A stretch of DNA of 64,000 nucleotides, from the NCBI RefSeq assembly GCF_023158935.1, contig NZ_CP096120.1:1550001-1614000 (forward strand), written 5' to 3'. The position numbers and the translations under genes are program-made. The DNA is from Acinetobacter portensis (GTDB lineage: Bacteria > Pseudomonadota > Gammaproteobacteria > Pseudomonadales > Moraxellaceae). Below, one piece after another: positions 47,111 through 56,194 of the stretch. The first letter of the stretch is position 1. Every line of letters starts with the position of its first letter. The notes beneath the pieces are model-generated. The model was not told the origin of the DNA and did not search any database. It saw nothing but the letters and a program-made list of their open reading frames with translations.

Positions 47111-47317
47111 ATGGAAAAAACAATCGCTGTTACTTTTTACAAATACAATGCCACATCTAGATATTTAAAAATTTTTTACAACAATGGACGTGCCGATTTG
47201 TTCCATCCAGTTCCTGAATTTATTTACAATAATTTAGTTCGATCTGACGATAAAGCATCATTTGTTCATAGATATTTAGAATATGACCTCAGCTTCAAAC
47301 GTGTTTCTATGCAATAA
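47111..47317 (+). CDS. KTSC domain protein
   Basis: 68 residues. The KTSC-type fold shows as TSRYLKIFYNNGRADLFHPVPEFIYNNLV and SFVHRYLE. The role of these small proteins is unknown; some act as modules near nucleic-acid enzymes. ATG 47111 has GAGG upstream, while the frame extends to 47090 without a better site. Confidence 0.75.
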   Translation: MEKTIAVTFYKYNATSRYLKIFYNNGRADLFHPVPEFIYNNLVRSDDKASFVHRYLEYDLSFKRVSMQ

Positions 47318-47323
47318 ATAAAA

Positions 47324-47358
47324 AAGCGATCAATGCTAAAATTGATGGCTTTTCTTTA
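47324..47358 (+). terminator. Terminator of the KTSC gene
   Basis: AGC-ATCAAT pairs with ATTGAT-GCT, with a mismatch, followed by TTTTCTTT. Confidence 0.5.
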
Positions 47359-47375
47359 ACGATGCTTTTTATCAA

Positions 47376-47960
47376 TTAGTTATATGTCACTAAAAATAGT
47401 CCCGCACCAATAGGCAAAATTGTTGTACTAAATTTTGGATTATCACGGACTAAATTTAAAAAATCATTCACTTCAGATTCATGTGAAACCACATTATCTA
47501 CAACAAGCAAACCGCCTTTTTCTTTTAAGATTTGCGGTAAGTAATTCCAATAATCACAATATGCATCACGTTCTGCATCCAACAAAATAAAGTCGAACTT
47601 TTCTGTGGTTTGACGCAAATAATCTTGTGCATCAGAAACTAAAAACTCAACAAAACGATCAAGTGAAAAATCGACTGCATTTTGATGTGCAAGCTCCGAC
47701 CTTTCAGCATCAATTTCCAAAGTAGTAATTTTTGCTGAAGTTGATTCTGCCGCATGCGCCAGCCATAAAGTGGAATAGCCTGTAGATGTGCCAATTTCTA
47801 GAATGCGCTTAGATTGTTGTGTCCGAATTAAAACATTTAACAATTCTGCAGATTCAGGTTCAATATTTCGATAACGACTTAAACGATCCGAATATGCTTG
47901 ATCATGTGCTTGAAAATGTTGATACAACACATCTATTTTTGCTAAGAATTCCAAGCTCAT
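47376..47960 (-). CDS. SAM-dependent O-methyltransferase, second paralogue
   Basis: 194 residues, same fold as 24020-24685. Motif I ILEIGTSTGYSTLW, metal/catalytic stretch FDFILLDAERDAY, and LLVVDNVVSHE. Shorter by about 25 residues at the N-terminus. Substrate unknown. It is preceded by AAAAGGA and lies downstream of the DUF1653 gene by 31 bases, probably in one operon. Confidence 0.87.
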   Translation of the reverse strand: MSLEFLAKIDVLYQHFQAHDQAYSDRLSRYRNIEPESAELLNVLIRTQQSKRILEIGTSTGYSTLWLAHAAESTSAKITTLEIDAERSELAHQNAVDFSLDRFVEFLVSDAQDYLRQTTEKFDFILLDAERDAYCDYWNYLPQILKEKGGLLVVDNVVSHESEVNDFLNLVRDNPKFSTTILPIGAGLFLVTYN

Positions 47961-47991
47961 TTACATTCCTTTTCACTTAATGTTCTTTTAA

Positions 47992-48213
47992 TTATTCCGT
48001 TTCTTGAATTAACTTAAAGCGTTCAATTTCACGATCATCTGCTGTTGTAATGGTTTCAGTAAACATAGTTAATGGTCGCACCCACATAGAGTAATCACCA
48101 TATAAACATTGATAAACAACGACTTGCTCTCGTGTTTCACTATGCGTTGCCACATTAAATACTTGGTACAGGTTGCCTTTATAATGCTGATAAATTCCTT
48201 TCTTTAAACTCAC
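47992..48213 (-). CDS. DUF1653 domain protein
   Basis: 73 residues. KGIYQHYKGNLYQVFNVATHSETREQVVVY and MWVRPLTMFTE are the DUF1653 signature. Function unknown. Starts with GTG and is likely co-transcribed with the O-methyltransferase. Confidence 0.85.
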   Translation of the reverse strand: MSLKKGIYQHYKGNLYQVFNVATHSETREQVVVYQCLYGDYSMWVRPLTMFTETITTADDREIERFKLIQETE

Positions 48214-48420
48214 GCTTAATACTCTCTATTTACAAGATTCATTACCTTAATCAGATTATTATTATTTTCATAAAATTCATACTTTTTTCACTTTAAATGC
48301 TCAGTATTACTTGAAATTTACCTTTTCTACCCCATTCTTACATGAAGCTATACACGAATATACTGTTGATTAATTGTACTATTTTGCATTTTAATCCAAA
48401 AAACCGATTATCAGGATAAA

Positions 48421-48459
48421 AACAAACTGTTTCCTCAATTTAATAGTTTGTTCTATGAT
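48421..48459 (+). promoter_or_regulatory. Probable ahpF promoter with flanking dyad
   Basis: AACAAACT and AGTTTGTT are perfect 8-bp arms with 16 bases between, straddling the -35 position. TATGAT at 48454-48459 is a good -10 but no -35 is visible. This fits an activator such as OxyR, though the OxyR consensus is too loose to confirm. Confidence 0.4.
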
Positions 48460-48501
48460 TCTCTCATCAAATAAACATTTACTCCTTTGGAGACGTTAGC
48501 A

Positions 48502-50067
48502 ATGTTAGATCAAAATACTTCAGCTCAATTAAAAACACTTCTTGAACGCCTTGAAAGCCCAATTGAAATTGTTGCAACTTTAAATGGTTCTGATAAATCA
48601 GACAAAATTAAAGAGCTTGTTTCAGAAATTGCAGAGCTTTCTAGTTTAGTGACTGCTCGTTTTGACGGTACTAACTCTCGTGCGCCAAGTTTTGGTATTG
48701 CAAAAGTAGGTGAACAACCACGTGTAAACTTCGCAGGTTTACCAATGGGTCATGAGTTCACATCTTTGATTTTGGCATTGTTACAAGTTTCAGGTTATGC
48801 ACCAAAAGTATCTGATGAAGTTCTTGCTCAAATTAAAGGCTTAGGCATTAAAGCTAACTTCGACGTATTCGTATCTTTAAGCTGCCATAACTGCCCTGAC
48901 GTTGTTCAAGCATTGAACTTAATTGCCATTAACAACCCTGGCACTACAGCTACCATGATTGATGGTGCATTCTTCCAAGAAGAAGTTGAAGAACGCAAAA
49001 TTATGGCTGTTCCAATGTTATTCCAAAATGGTGAACACATTGGTCAAGGTCGTATGACACTTGAAGAAATCATTGCTAAGTTAGATACAAACTCTGCTGC
49101 AAAAGATGCTGAAAAATTAAATGCCAAAGAAGCATTTGATGTACTTGTAATTGGCGGTGGTCCTGCAGGTAATACATCTGCTATCTATGCAGCACGTAAA
49201 GGGATTAAAACAGGTATCGTAGCTGAGCGCATGGGCGGTCAGGTGATGGATACTATGGATATTGAGAACTTTACTTCTATCCAAAAAACACAAGGTCCTA
49301 AGTTTGCTGCTGAAATGGAAGCACACGTTCGTGAGTACGGTGTAGACATTATGAATTTGCAACGTGTATCTGACATTAAAGGTGCAGATGCAACAGCAAA
49401 TGGTCTTGTTGAAGTGACTTTAGAAAATGGTGCAAAACTAGAATCTAAAACTGTCATCCTTTCAACAGGTGCGCGTTGGAGAGAAATGAACGTTCCAGGT
49501 GAGCAAGAATACCGTACACGTGGTGTTGCATACTGCCCACACTGTGATGGTCCATTGTTTAAAGGCAAGCGTGTTGCAGTGATCGGTGGTGGTAACTCTG
49601 GTGTAGAAGCAGCAATTGACCTTGCAGGTATTGTTGAGCATGTAACGCTTGTTGAGTTTGATACAAAACTTCGTGCTGACCAAGTACTTCAAGACAAATT
49701 GAACAGCTTGCCAAACACAACTGTAATTAAAAATGCGTTATCTACTGAAGTTGTTGGTGATGGTTCACAAGTGACTGCACTTAAATACAAAGACCGTGCA
49801 ACTGATGTTGAACACACTGTCGAACTTGCAGGAATTTTTGTACAAATTGGTTTATTACCAAATACAGATTTCTTAAAAGAAACAGATGTTGAACTTTCAA
49901 ACCGCGGTGAGATTGTAATTAACGAGCGTAATGAAACCAATGTAAAAGGTGTATTTGCTGCTGGTGACTGTACAACTGTTCCGTACAAGCAAATCATTAT
50001 TGCGACAGGTGAAGGTGCTAAAGCTTCGTTATCTGCTTTTGATTATATTATTCGTAGTGGTAACTAA
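48502..50067 (+). CDS. ahpF: Alkyl hydroperoxide reductase subunit F
   Basis: 521 residues, the same as E. coli AhpF. The N-terminal double thioredoxin fold has [16 protein letters not shown] site [15 protein letters not shown], the redox-active [12 protein letters not shown] site [14 protein letters not shown] and C-terminal [15 protein letters not shown] follow. It passes electrons from NADH to AhpC. ATG 48502 is used, eight bases after GGAGA. Confidence 0.97.
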   Translation: MLDQNTSAQLKTLLERLESPIEIVATLNGSDKSDKIKELVSEIAELSSLVTARFDGTNSRAPSFGIAKVGEQPRVNFAGLPMGHEFTSLILALLQVSGYAPKVSDEVLAQIKGLGIKANFDVFVSLSCHNCPDVVQALNLIAINNPGTTATMIDGAFFQEEVEERKIMAVPMLFQNGEHIGQGRMTLEEIIAKLDTNSAAKDAEKLNAKEAFDVLVIGGGPAGNTSAIYAARKGIKTGIVAERMGGQVMDTMDIENFTSIQKTQGPKFAAEMEAHVREYGVDIMNLQRVSDIKGADATANGLVEVTLENGAKLESKTVILSTGARWREMNVPGEQEYRTRGVAYCPHCDGPLFKGKRVAVIGGGNSGVEAAIDLAGIVEHVTLVEFDTKLRADQVLQDKLNSLPNTTVIKNALSTEVVGDGSQVTALKYKDRATDVEHTVELAGIFVQIGLLPNTDFLKETDVELSNRGEIVINERNETNVKGVFAAGDCTTVPYKQIIIATGEGAKASLSAFDYIIRSGN

Positions 50068-50092
50068 GTCGTTAGATAAGCGAAAAATCACA

Positions 50093-50132
50093 AAAAAAGG
50101 TTTAGCATCGAAAGATGCTAAGCCTTTTTTTT
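50093..50132 (+). terminator. ahpF terminator
   Basis: TTAGCATC and GATGCTAA close on a GAAA tetraloop; CC-T8 follows. Confidence 0.88.
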
Positions 50133-50250
50133 CACAGAAGTTTTTATAAAAAAATTACATTTCATAAACAATAATGAATATTTATATATCAGAAAAATAG
50201 ATTATATTTTGAACTAACCCGCATTTGGGGATAACAAAAGGAAAATCAGA

Positions 50251-50595
50251 ATGAATAAGTTATTTATTGCTTTAGGTCTTGTTGCTACTGTTGCACTTGT
50301 GGGTTGTAACAAAGATAAAGCACCTGAAACGGGTGCAACTACAGGTGAACATTTAGAAAATGCTGCATCTCAAGCAACACATGATATTGCTACAGCAACT
50401 GATCATGCTGCATCTGAAACTAAAGCTGCAACAGATACTGCTACTGCAAAAATTAACGAAGCTGCTGATGAAGCTGCCGCTAAAACACAAGCAGCTGCTG
50501 CTGATGCCAAAGCAGCTGTAAAAGATGCAACTGCACATGTTGCAGGTGCAGTTGAAAAAGGCGCAGCTGATGTTAAAGAAAAAGCCGAGCAATAA
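50251..50595 (+). CDS. Ala-rich amphipathic lipoprotein
   Basis: 114 residues. A lipobox VALVGC gives an anchored Cys. The mature chain is built of imperfect 11-residue-like A-x-x-A-A-x repeats (AADEAAAKTQAAAADAKAAV), a long amphipathic helix like LEA/apolipoprotein proteins. It could protect or tether membrane surfaces; this is inference. It follows ahpF but is separated by a terminator. Confidence 0.75.
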   Translation: MNKLFIALGLVATVALVGCNKDKAPETGATTGEHLENAASQATHDIATATDHAASETKAATDTATAKINEAADEAAAKTQAAAADAKAAVKDATAHVAGAVEKGAADVKEKAEQ

Positions 50596-50613
50596 TTTTT
50601 TAAATATTTAAAA

Positions 50614-50658
50614 ATAATACAAAGAAGCCTCAATATAATTGGGGCTTCTTTGTATTTA
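50614..50658. terminator. Long hairpin after the Ala-rich lipoprotein
   Basis: AATACAAAGAAGCC pairs perfectly with GGCTTCTTTGTATT over 14 bp with a 13-base loop. The T-tract is within the stem. Confidence 0.65.
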
Positions 50659-50733
50659 CCGATGTAATTCACTTGATTAATCAATCATACATTCGCTATG
50701 GTTAACCCAAAATTAAATATAAGAGCGCTATAA

Positions 50734-51435
50734 ATGTATTATTCACATCATCAAGAAAAACACCTTATTCAACGTGCAGGCTGGTTACGTGCTTCTGTTT
50801 TAGGTGCAAATGATGGAATTATTTCGGTAACCAGCTTAATTATGGGGATGGCTGCAAGTGGTGCATCTACACAAACTTTATTAATTACTTGTGTGGCAGG
50901 TTTAATTTCTGGTGCAAGCTCCATGGCTGCGGGTGAATATATTTCTGTGAAATCTCAAGTAGATATTGAAGAAGCAGATTTACATACAGAACGTAATGAA
51001 TTAGAAAAAAATCCAGATTTAGAACTCAAAGAACTGACTCATATTTATGTTTTACGTGGCTTACAGCCAGATTTAGCGCACGAAGTTGCAGTCCAACTTA
51101 CTGCTCATAATGCACTTGAAGCACATGCACGTGATGAAATTGGGATTCATGAAAATACATCAGCCAATCCATTACAAGCTGCGGGTTCTTCTGCCCTTGC
51201 CTTTTCTTTGGGTGCATTATTTCCTATGTTTGCCATATTACTAAGCCCCGAAGGCTTCGTTGGTAAAACAGTAATGATTGTAGGCGTATTATCTTTAGCA
51301 ATTCTAGGTGCAGTTTCAAGTTACTTTGCAGGCACGTCTATTATTCGTGGCAGTTTACGTGTGACCATATGGGGTGTTATTGCGATGGCATTTGCAAGCT
51401 TCATTGGCTCATTTTTTAATGTAAGTACGTTTTAA
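50734..51435 (+). CDS. VIT1/CCC1 family iron/manganese transporter
   Basis: 233 residues with five predicted membrane segments. The family start LRASVLGANDGIISVTSLIMG and GASSMAAGEYISVKSQ are clear, followed by the cytoplasmic metal-binding region with E/D/H residues (DIEEADLHTERNELE, AHEVAVQLTAHNALEAHAR). Predicted Fe2+ or Mn2+ export. Confidence 0.9.
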   Translation: MYYSHHQEKHLIQRAGWLRASVLGANDGIISVTSLIMGMAASGASTQTLLITCVAGLISGASSMAAGEYISVKSQVDIEEADLHTERNELEKNPDLELKELTHIYVLRGLQPDLAHEVAVQLTAHNALEAHARDEIGIHENTSANPLQAAGSSALAFSLGALFPMFAILLSPEGFVGKTVMIVGVLSLAILGAVSSYFAGTSIIRGSLRVTIWGVIAMAFASFIGSFFNVSTF

Positions 51436-51450
51436 CCAAAAATTCACATA

Positions 51451-51485
51451 TGAATATAATTGATTTATTAAATCAATTATATTCA
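51451..51485. promoter_or_regulatory. Perfect 16-bp palindrome upstream of yeeE-like gene
   Basis: TGAATATAATTGATTT and its exact complement flank a 3-base centre (ATT). It lies 92 bases before the transporter start and 16 after the VIT stop. It could be an operator (ArsR/BigR sites on sulfur genes are similar A/T-rich dyads) or a weak terminator without T-run. Confidence 0.4.
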
Positions 51486-51577
51486 GCATTAATTCATATT
51501 TCTAAGCTTTTTCCAACTTCTTATTATTTTAAATACTTTAAAATAGTCACACTATTGTTAGTTTTACTATTTCTCCC

Positions 51578-52789
51578 ATGTCTATTATTGCAGCACCTGC
51601 AAACCGTTCAAATGTATCGGTTTGGGTGGCCTTTATTTTATTAATTCTTGGTACTTTAGGTACTTATCAAGTTGTCAGCACAAATCAAGCACTTTTGTTT
51701 TTGATTGGTGGCGCACTCGGTATGACTTTGTATCATGCCTCTTTTGGTTTTACATCTAGCTGGCGTGTTTTTATTAAAGAACGTCGTGGTCGTGGGCTAC
51801 GTGCTCAAATGATCATGCTTAGCCTTGCCGTTTTACTATTTTTCCCTGCTTTAGGTGCAGGTGAATTATTTGGTAATCCTGTAAAAGGCAATGTTAGCCC
51901 TGTCTCTATGTCTGTGATGATTGGTGCCTTTATTTTTGGTATTGGTATGCAATTAGGCGGTGGGTGTGCTTCAGGTACGCTTTATACAGTTGGTGGCGGT
52001 AGCGCGCGTATGATCGTGACACTTGTTTTCTTCTGTTTAGGTTCTTTAATTGCAACTTCGCATATTGATTGGTGGTTTAATCTTCCACATTTAGCACCTA
52101 TTTCACTTGTATCTAGCTTAGGTGTCGCACCTGCTCTGTTCATCAATTTTGTACTTTTTGCCTTGATTGCTGCCATTACAGTTTTTGCTGAGAAAAAACG
52201 TCATGGTTCACTTGAAATTGAACCTAGAAGTGAATACCAAGGTTGGAAGCGTTTTATTCGTGGACCTTGGCCACTCATTTGGGGCGGTATTATTCTTACC
52301 TTGCTTAACTTCGCAACGCTAGCACTTGCTGGTCGTCCTTGGGGGGTAACTTCTGCACTTGCTGTTTGGGCTGCTAAATCTGCAAGTTTTGTAGGTGTTG
52401 ATGTTGCATCTTGGGCATATTGGCAACAACCAGGGAATGCTAAAGCTTTAGCAGAATCTTTATGGTTTGATATTACCTCAATGATGAACTTTGGCATTAT
52501 GATTGGTGCTTTATTTGCAGCAAGCCTTGCAGGTAAATTTGCACCTAATTTCAATATTCCTAAGCGTTCATTAGTTGCTGCAATTGTAGGCGGATTATTG
52601 TTAGGTTATGGCGCTCGTTTAGCATATGGCTGTAACATTGGTGCGTACTTCAGTGGTATTGCTTCTGGCAGCTTGCACGGTTGGTTATGGCTTGTTTTTG
52701 CTTTCATTGGTAATAGTGTTGGTGTAAAACTTCGCCCTATTTTCTTCCCAAATGAAAAACCAAAACATGAGCAACTAACTGGTTGTTAA
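51578..52789 (+). CDS. YeeE/YedE family sulfur-compound transporter
   Basis: 403 residues with about ten membrane segments in two halves. Key Cys motifs are MQLGGGCASGTLY in the first half and RLAYGCNIGAYFSGIASGSLHGW in the second, equivalent to the thiosulfate-path cysteines of TsuA/YeeE. The C-terminus ends TGC. Uptake of thiosulfate or a related sulfur compound is expected. A terminator follows. Confidence 0.9.
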   Translation: MSIIAAPANRSNVSVWVAFILLILGTLGTYQVVSTNQALLFLIGGALGMTLYHASFGFTSSWRVFIKERRGRGLRAQMIMLSLAVLLFFPALGAGELFGNPVKGNVSPVSMSVMIGAFIFGIGMQLGGGCASGTLYTVGGGSARMIVTLVFFCLGSLIATSHIDWWFNLPHLAPISLVSSLGVAPALFINFVLFALIAAITVFAEKKRHGSLEIEPRSEYQGWKRFIRGPWPLIWGGIILTLLNFATLALAGRPWGVTSALAVWAAKSASFVGVDVASWAYWQQPGNAKALAESLWFDITSMMNFGIMIGALFAASLAGKFAPNFNIPKRSLVAAIVGGLLLGYGARLAYGCNIGAYFSGIASGSLHGWLWLVFAFIGNSVGVKLRPIFFPNEKPKHEQLTGC

Positions 52790-52809
52790 TTTAAAAAGCT
52801 AAATTATTA

Positions 52810-52837
52810 AAAGCCTATCTTATGATGGGCTTTTTTT
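52810..52837. terminator. Terminator after the yeeE-like gene
   Basis: AAGCCTATC pairs with GATGGGCTT (one G-T) around TTAT, then T-run. The stop of the broken GNAT gene falls in its T-tract. Confidence 0.75.
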
Positions 52838-53589
52838 AATTCTTATTTTTAATCCATGCACTTAGATGCTGAGTAAAACCAACTTTTGGGTAATAACCTG
52901 TAGCTTGGGGTGCAGCGAATAAAATAAGATTACAATTAGATTGTAACTGTTCCATGGTTAAATCAATTAATTTTTTGCCGATACCATATTTCTGAAAATG
53001 CTCAGAAACAGCTAAATCCGATAAATAACAACAATAATAAAGGCTCTAGACTAGCAGATTTGCACTTAGTTTTACCTAATGAGGTCCCACAACTCTGTTG
53101 CTAGCTCATTAGGCTCCCTCATCCAACGCCATTCTGTTTCTTTAAGATGATAATCAAAATACTCTTTTGATATACCGTTGAACTTTGCTAGCCTTCTTTT
53201 ACAAAAGCTCCAGAATGATTCTATTCCATTTATATGACATTGTCCTCTGGCAAATTCATTCGCTCCATGATTTACTCTAAAATGCTTTGAGTAACCAACA
53301 TCTACCAAACCATTGTATCCACGCCAACCATCACTATAAATTACACTTTCAAGTGCAACTTTACCTAAGATAACTTGTTGTAATGTAGTCTTTTTACAAT
53401 CAGGGACTATTTCTGTATAAACTCGACCATTCCTTTCAAATATTCCAAATACAGGTTGTTTTAAAGTACCTCGACCTCGCTTCAATTTCCCATGAAAACC
53501 ACGTTGTCTTTTTGCTCCAAAATAGCTCTCATCAACTTCAATAGAACCTACAAACTTTGCTCTTAAATCTGTTTGATGATCGTAGATTG

Positions 53590-54676
53590 GGCAGAGTAAA
53601 ACTTGAAGTGCGACATAAACCACCTAATTAATTTAAAGGGTTTATGGAGTATATAAAATTGTCATACCATCATCTTAACTTTGAAGATCGTACTGCATTA
53701 ATGCTTGAGTCAAGAAAAGAAGGCTTTTCACCCAGAAAATTTGCTGAACTCATTAAAAGACATCCTAGTACGATCTATCGTGAGCTTAAAAGAAATAGCA
53801 TCAATGACGTTTATCAAGCTCAATATGCTTCTGATAACACCTTCGCTAGACGTAGACGTGGTCACAGAAAACTCAAAATCGATTCAATCCTCTGGAAATT
53901 TATTGTTGAAGCGATCCGTTGTTTATGGTCTCCTCAGCAAATAGCAAAGCGTTTAAAGAGATTTCCTGATTTGGATCAAACAATGAATGTAAGCCATACA
54001 ACGATTTATTCAACGATACGAGCATTACCAAAGGGTGAGCTGAAAAAAGACTTACTATCCTGTCTGCGTCATGAAAATAAAAAGCGAAAAGCTAACGGTG
54101 AACCTAAAAAAGATTCTATATTACAGGATATTAAAACTATTCATGAGCGCCCAACCGAAGTTCAAGAAAGAAAAATACCGGGTCATTGGGAAGCCGATTT
54201 AATTAAAGGTAAAGACAATAAAAGTTCGATAGCAACACTTATTGAACGAAATACACGGCTCTGTATCTTGGCAACATTACCTGATGCAAAGGCAGAATCA
54301 GTGCGCAAGGCTTTAACTGAAGCTCTGAAATATTTACCCGCAGAACTGCGTAAAACATTGACCTATGACCGTGGACGTGAGATGTCAGAACATAAAATCC
54401 TCGAAGAAGATTTAGGCATAGATGTATATTCCTGTGACCCACATTCGCCATGGCAGAAAGGCACATGCGAAAATATGAATGGTTTAATTAGGCAATATTT
54501 ACCTAAAGGGATTGATTTAAACCAGGCAGATCAGCATTATTTAAATCAAGTTGCCATGTCACTGAATACTCGCCCTAGAAAAGCGTTAGATTGGCTTACA
54601 CCATTAGAGAAATTTGATCAGCTTGTTGATTATCATAAGGCTTTTGAAACTGTCGCACCTCATGTTTGAATTCGCC
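53590..54676 (+). mobile_element. IS30-family element resembling ISAba125 (1087 bp)
   Basis: Imperfect 26-bp ends: GGCAGAGTAAAACTTGAAG left, and GGCGAATTCAAACATGAGG right when inverted. A 3-bp duplication TTG flanks it, proven by comparison with the uninterrupted IS1595. The 1087-bp size and outward TTGAAT near the right end agree with ISAba125 as I remember it. Confidence 0.88.
53644..54669 (+). CDS. IS30-family transposase
   Basis: 341 residues, complete. The N-terminal HTH (FSPRKFAELIKRHPSTIYREL) precedes the DDE domain: GHWEADLIKGK with the first Asp, LTYDRGREMSEH with the second, and WQKGTCENMNGLIRQ with the Glu, the IS30 pattern. Confidence 0.95.
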   Translation: MEYIKLSYHHLNFEDRTALMLESRKEGFSPRKFAELIKRHPSTIYRELKRNSINDVYQAQYASDNTFARRRRGHRKLKIDSILWKFIVEAIRCLWSPQQIAKRLKRFPDLDQTMNVSHTTIYSTIRALPKGELKKDLLSCLRHENKKRKANGEPKKDSILQDIKTIHERPTEVQERKIPGHWEADLIKGKDNKSSIATLIERNTRLCILATLPDAKAESVRKALTEALKYLPAELRKTLTYDRGREMSEHKILEEDLGIDVYSCDPHSPWQKGTCENMNGLIRQYLPKGIDLNQADQHYLNQVAMSLNTRPRKALDWLTPLEKFDQLVDYHKAFETVAPHV

Positions 54677-54964
54677 TTGCTTCTCTAAAAAGCATGTACC
54701 AATAGTTGATGGTATTACGGTTCAAGTTAAGCAATAAGGCTGTTTTAGAAGCAGGAATATCAATGCAAAAGCACTGAATAATTTTTTTAATCTTATAGTG
54801 ACTTAATTTACTGTTTTCTATCATGATTCTAGACTAATATATCTATTCTGCTAGTCTAGAGCCTAATAAAAATCTGTGACAGATCTAGATACCCCTATCA
54901 ACTTTCTATCTATCCAAGCCGATACAATTAGATTCGAGTTTTTTAACATTCCTTCAATACATTA

Positions 54965-55911
54965 GACTTCCTTCATAAATCATTTTTCAATCAATTTAAT
55001 TGTTTATCTTTCACCCAATCTAAATTGTATATGCCAGCAAGTAAATTAAACCGCAGGTTTAATCGTTTACGACGATTTCTATATACACAAGATAAAATCT
55101 TAAAACATTTCATCCTTCCAAATACATGCTCTACTTGAATTCGTCTACGACCAATCTCTTTATTTAACTTTTTTAATTCAGAATCTAGTTTTTCAGTTTT
55201 CTTTGCTTTAGATGGCATGAGGCATCCAAAACCCAATTTCTTTATCCCTAAATACCCCTTATCAACGATAAAAAAGGGCTTAAATTTTAATTTCCTCATG
55301 CTTTTTTTAAATATTTTAAAATCATGCATGCTTCCATGACTTCCACATACACTCAGTATTTCACCTGTTGTATAGTGCATAGATAGCTGAAATTTAAAGG
55401 TATGTCGCTTTTTTTTACCGCTATACCATTTCTTCTGTTTTTTTTGGACGTTGAACTAATATTTCAGTTGCATCAATCACAACAACTTCCCAATCCACTT
55501 CATCTCGATTAGGAAGTTGTTTTGGCAAGTTAAATTTTCCAGAACGGATTAAGGTATCTTCAATAACGCGTGTGATACGAATTGCACTCGTTTCAGATAC
55601 ACCGTAACTCATACCAAGATGGAAAAATGTTCGATATTCTCTCCAATATTCTATACATAAGAGCAAACGATCTTCCAACGGTAATTTATGTGGTCGTCCT
55701 TTACCAATATGACAAGGTAACTCCTTATTTAGCTCGGCCAACATGAGGTTAAATGTAGCCCAACTAACACCAGTAAGCCTACGAAACTTAACGTCTGATA
55801 ATTTTTGAATATCTTTGAATTTCATCCAAGGATTATCCCTTGGATTAAATAATTTTGCTGATTAATTTAAGATCAAATAAATTGTACGTTTTTTGATTTA
55901 TGACGGAAGTC
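54965..55911 (-). mobile_element. IS5-family insertion sequence, copy 2 (947 bp)
   Basis: Inverted relative to copy 1, flanked by TA (54963-54964, 55912-55913). One extra A lies in the leader A-run. It lies within the GNAT gene. Confidence 0.9.
54991..55825 (-). CDS. IS5-family transposase, copy 2, frame A plus frame B
   Basis: Frame A (55825-55421) equals copy 1. Frame B (first ATG at 55380) ends six residues early: TGG became TGA near the C-terminus (KQLN then stop). The A8 shift site and KKWYSGKKKRHT joint are conserved. Loss of six terminal residues may or may not matter. Confidence 0.82.
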
Positions 55912-56155
55912 TATTGTCGATTTGTTATTGGGCGTCTATCACCTAAACTTGTTGTAGATAACAAATCAATATAATCATCCACTGTAATCTTAAAATTGAC
56001 CTTATAAATTATCGCATCCACAAAACTATCCTAAAATATAAATCCTGTTATATAGGCATATATACTCATATTTATATCAATAAAGATATTCCTTATAATT
56101 TTTAGAATCTTTCATCACCACAATATATAAGTTTTAATCTTTATTTATTCTAGCC

Positions 56156-56184
56156 ACAAAAAAAAGCCCCGAAGGGCTTTTTTA
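56156..56184 (-). terminator. dctA terminator
   Basis: AAAAAGCCC and GGGCTTTTT with loop CGAA; a T-run follows on the minus strand. Confidence 0.85.
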
Positions 56185-56194
56185 AATTCTTAGA

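Larger units (their letters stand above)
53072..54824 (-). pseudogene. IS1595 transposase split by IS30
   Basis: The N-terminal part (54824-54677) matches copy 1 up to YMLFREAI. The C-terminal part (53589-53072) resumes at YDHQTDLRAKF and is intact. The join AGATTG/CTTCTC equals the uninterrupted copy 1. Confidence 0.9.
53042..54863 (-). mobile_element. IS1595-family element, copy 2, interrupted by IS30
   Basis: Ends GGCTCTAGACTAGCAGA in inverted orientation to copy 1. A perfect 7-bp duplication TAATAAA (53035-53041, 54864-54870) is kept. Without the IS30 insertion it would be about 732 bp. Confidence 0.9.
52836..56021 (-). pseudogene. GNAT acetyltransferase gene cut into three pieces by nested IS elements
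   Basis: Minus strand. Piece 1 (56021-55912) starts at GTG with AGGA upstream and reads VDAIIYKVNFKITVDDY and LGDRRPITNRQ. An IS5 copy then intervenes. Piece 2 (54964-54864) reads CIEGMLKNSNLIVSAWIDRK. An IS1595 carrying an IS30 then intervenes. Piece 3 (53041-52836) reads CCYLSDLAVSEHFQKYGIGKK and ends AWIKNKN. The acetyl-CoA loop is HFQKYGIGKK. Removing IS1595 and one TAATAAA restores the frame. Removing IS5 and one TA leaves an in-frame TAA at the join. Confidence 0.85.

Noticed and set aside
50353..50684. Cys-rich and Ala-rich antisense frames over the lipoprotein
   Set aside because: They are mirror effects of the Ala-rich codon repeats (GCA/GCT).
53072..53623. A 183-codon frame with its own start at the IS30 edge
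   Set aside because: Its first 13 or so codons are IS30 terminal sequence; it is the C-terminal part of the split IS1595 transposase.
54666..54694. Outward IS30 right-end promoter driving a neighbour
   Set aside because: TTGAAT is present as a -35, but no -10 follows at 16-18 bases and no sense gene lies downstream.
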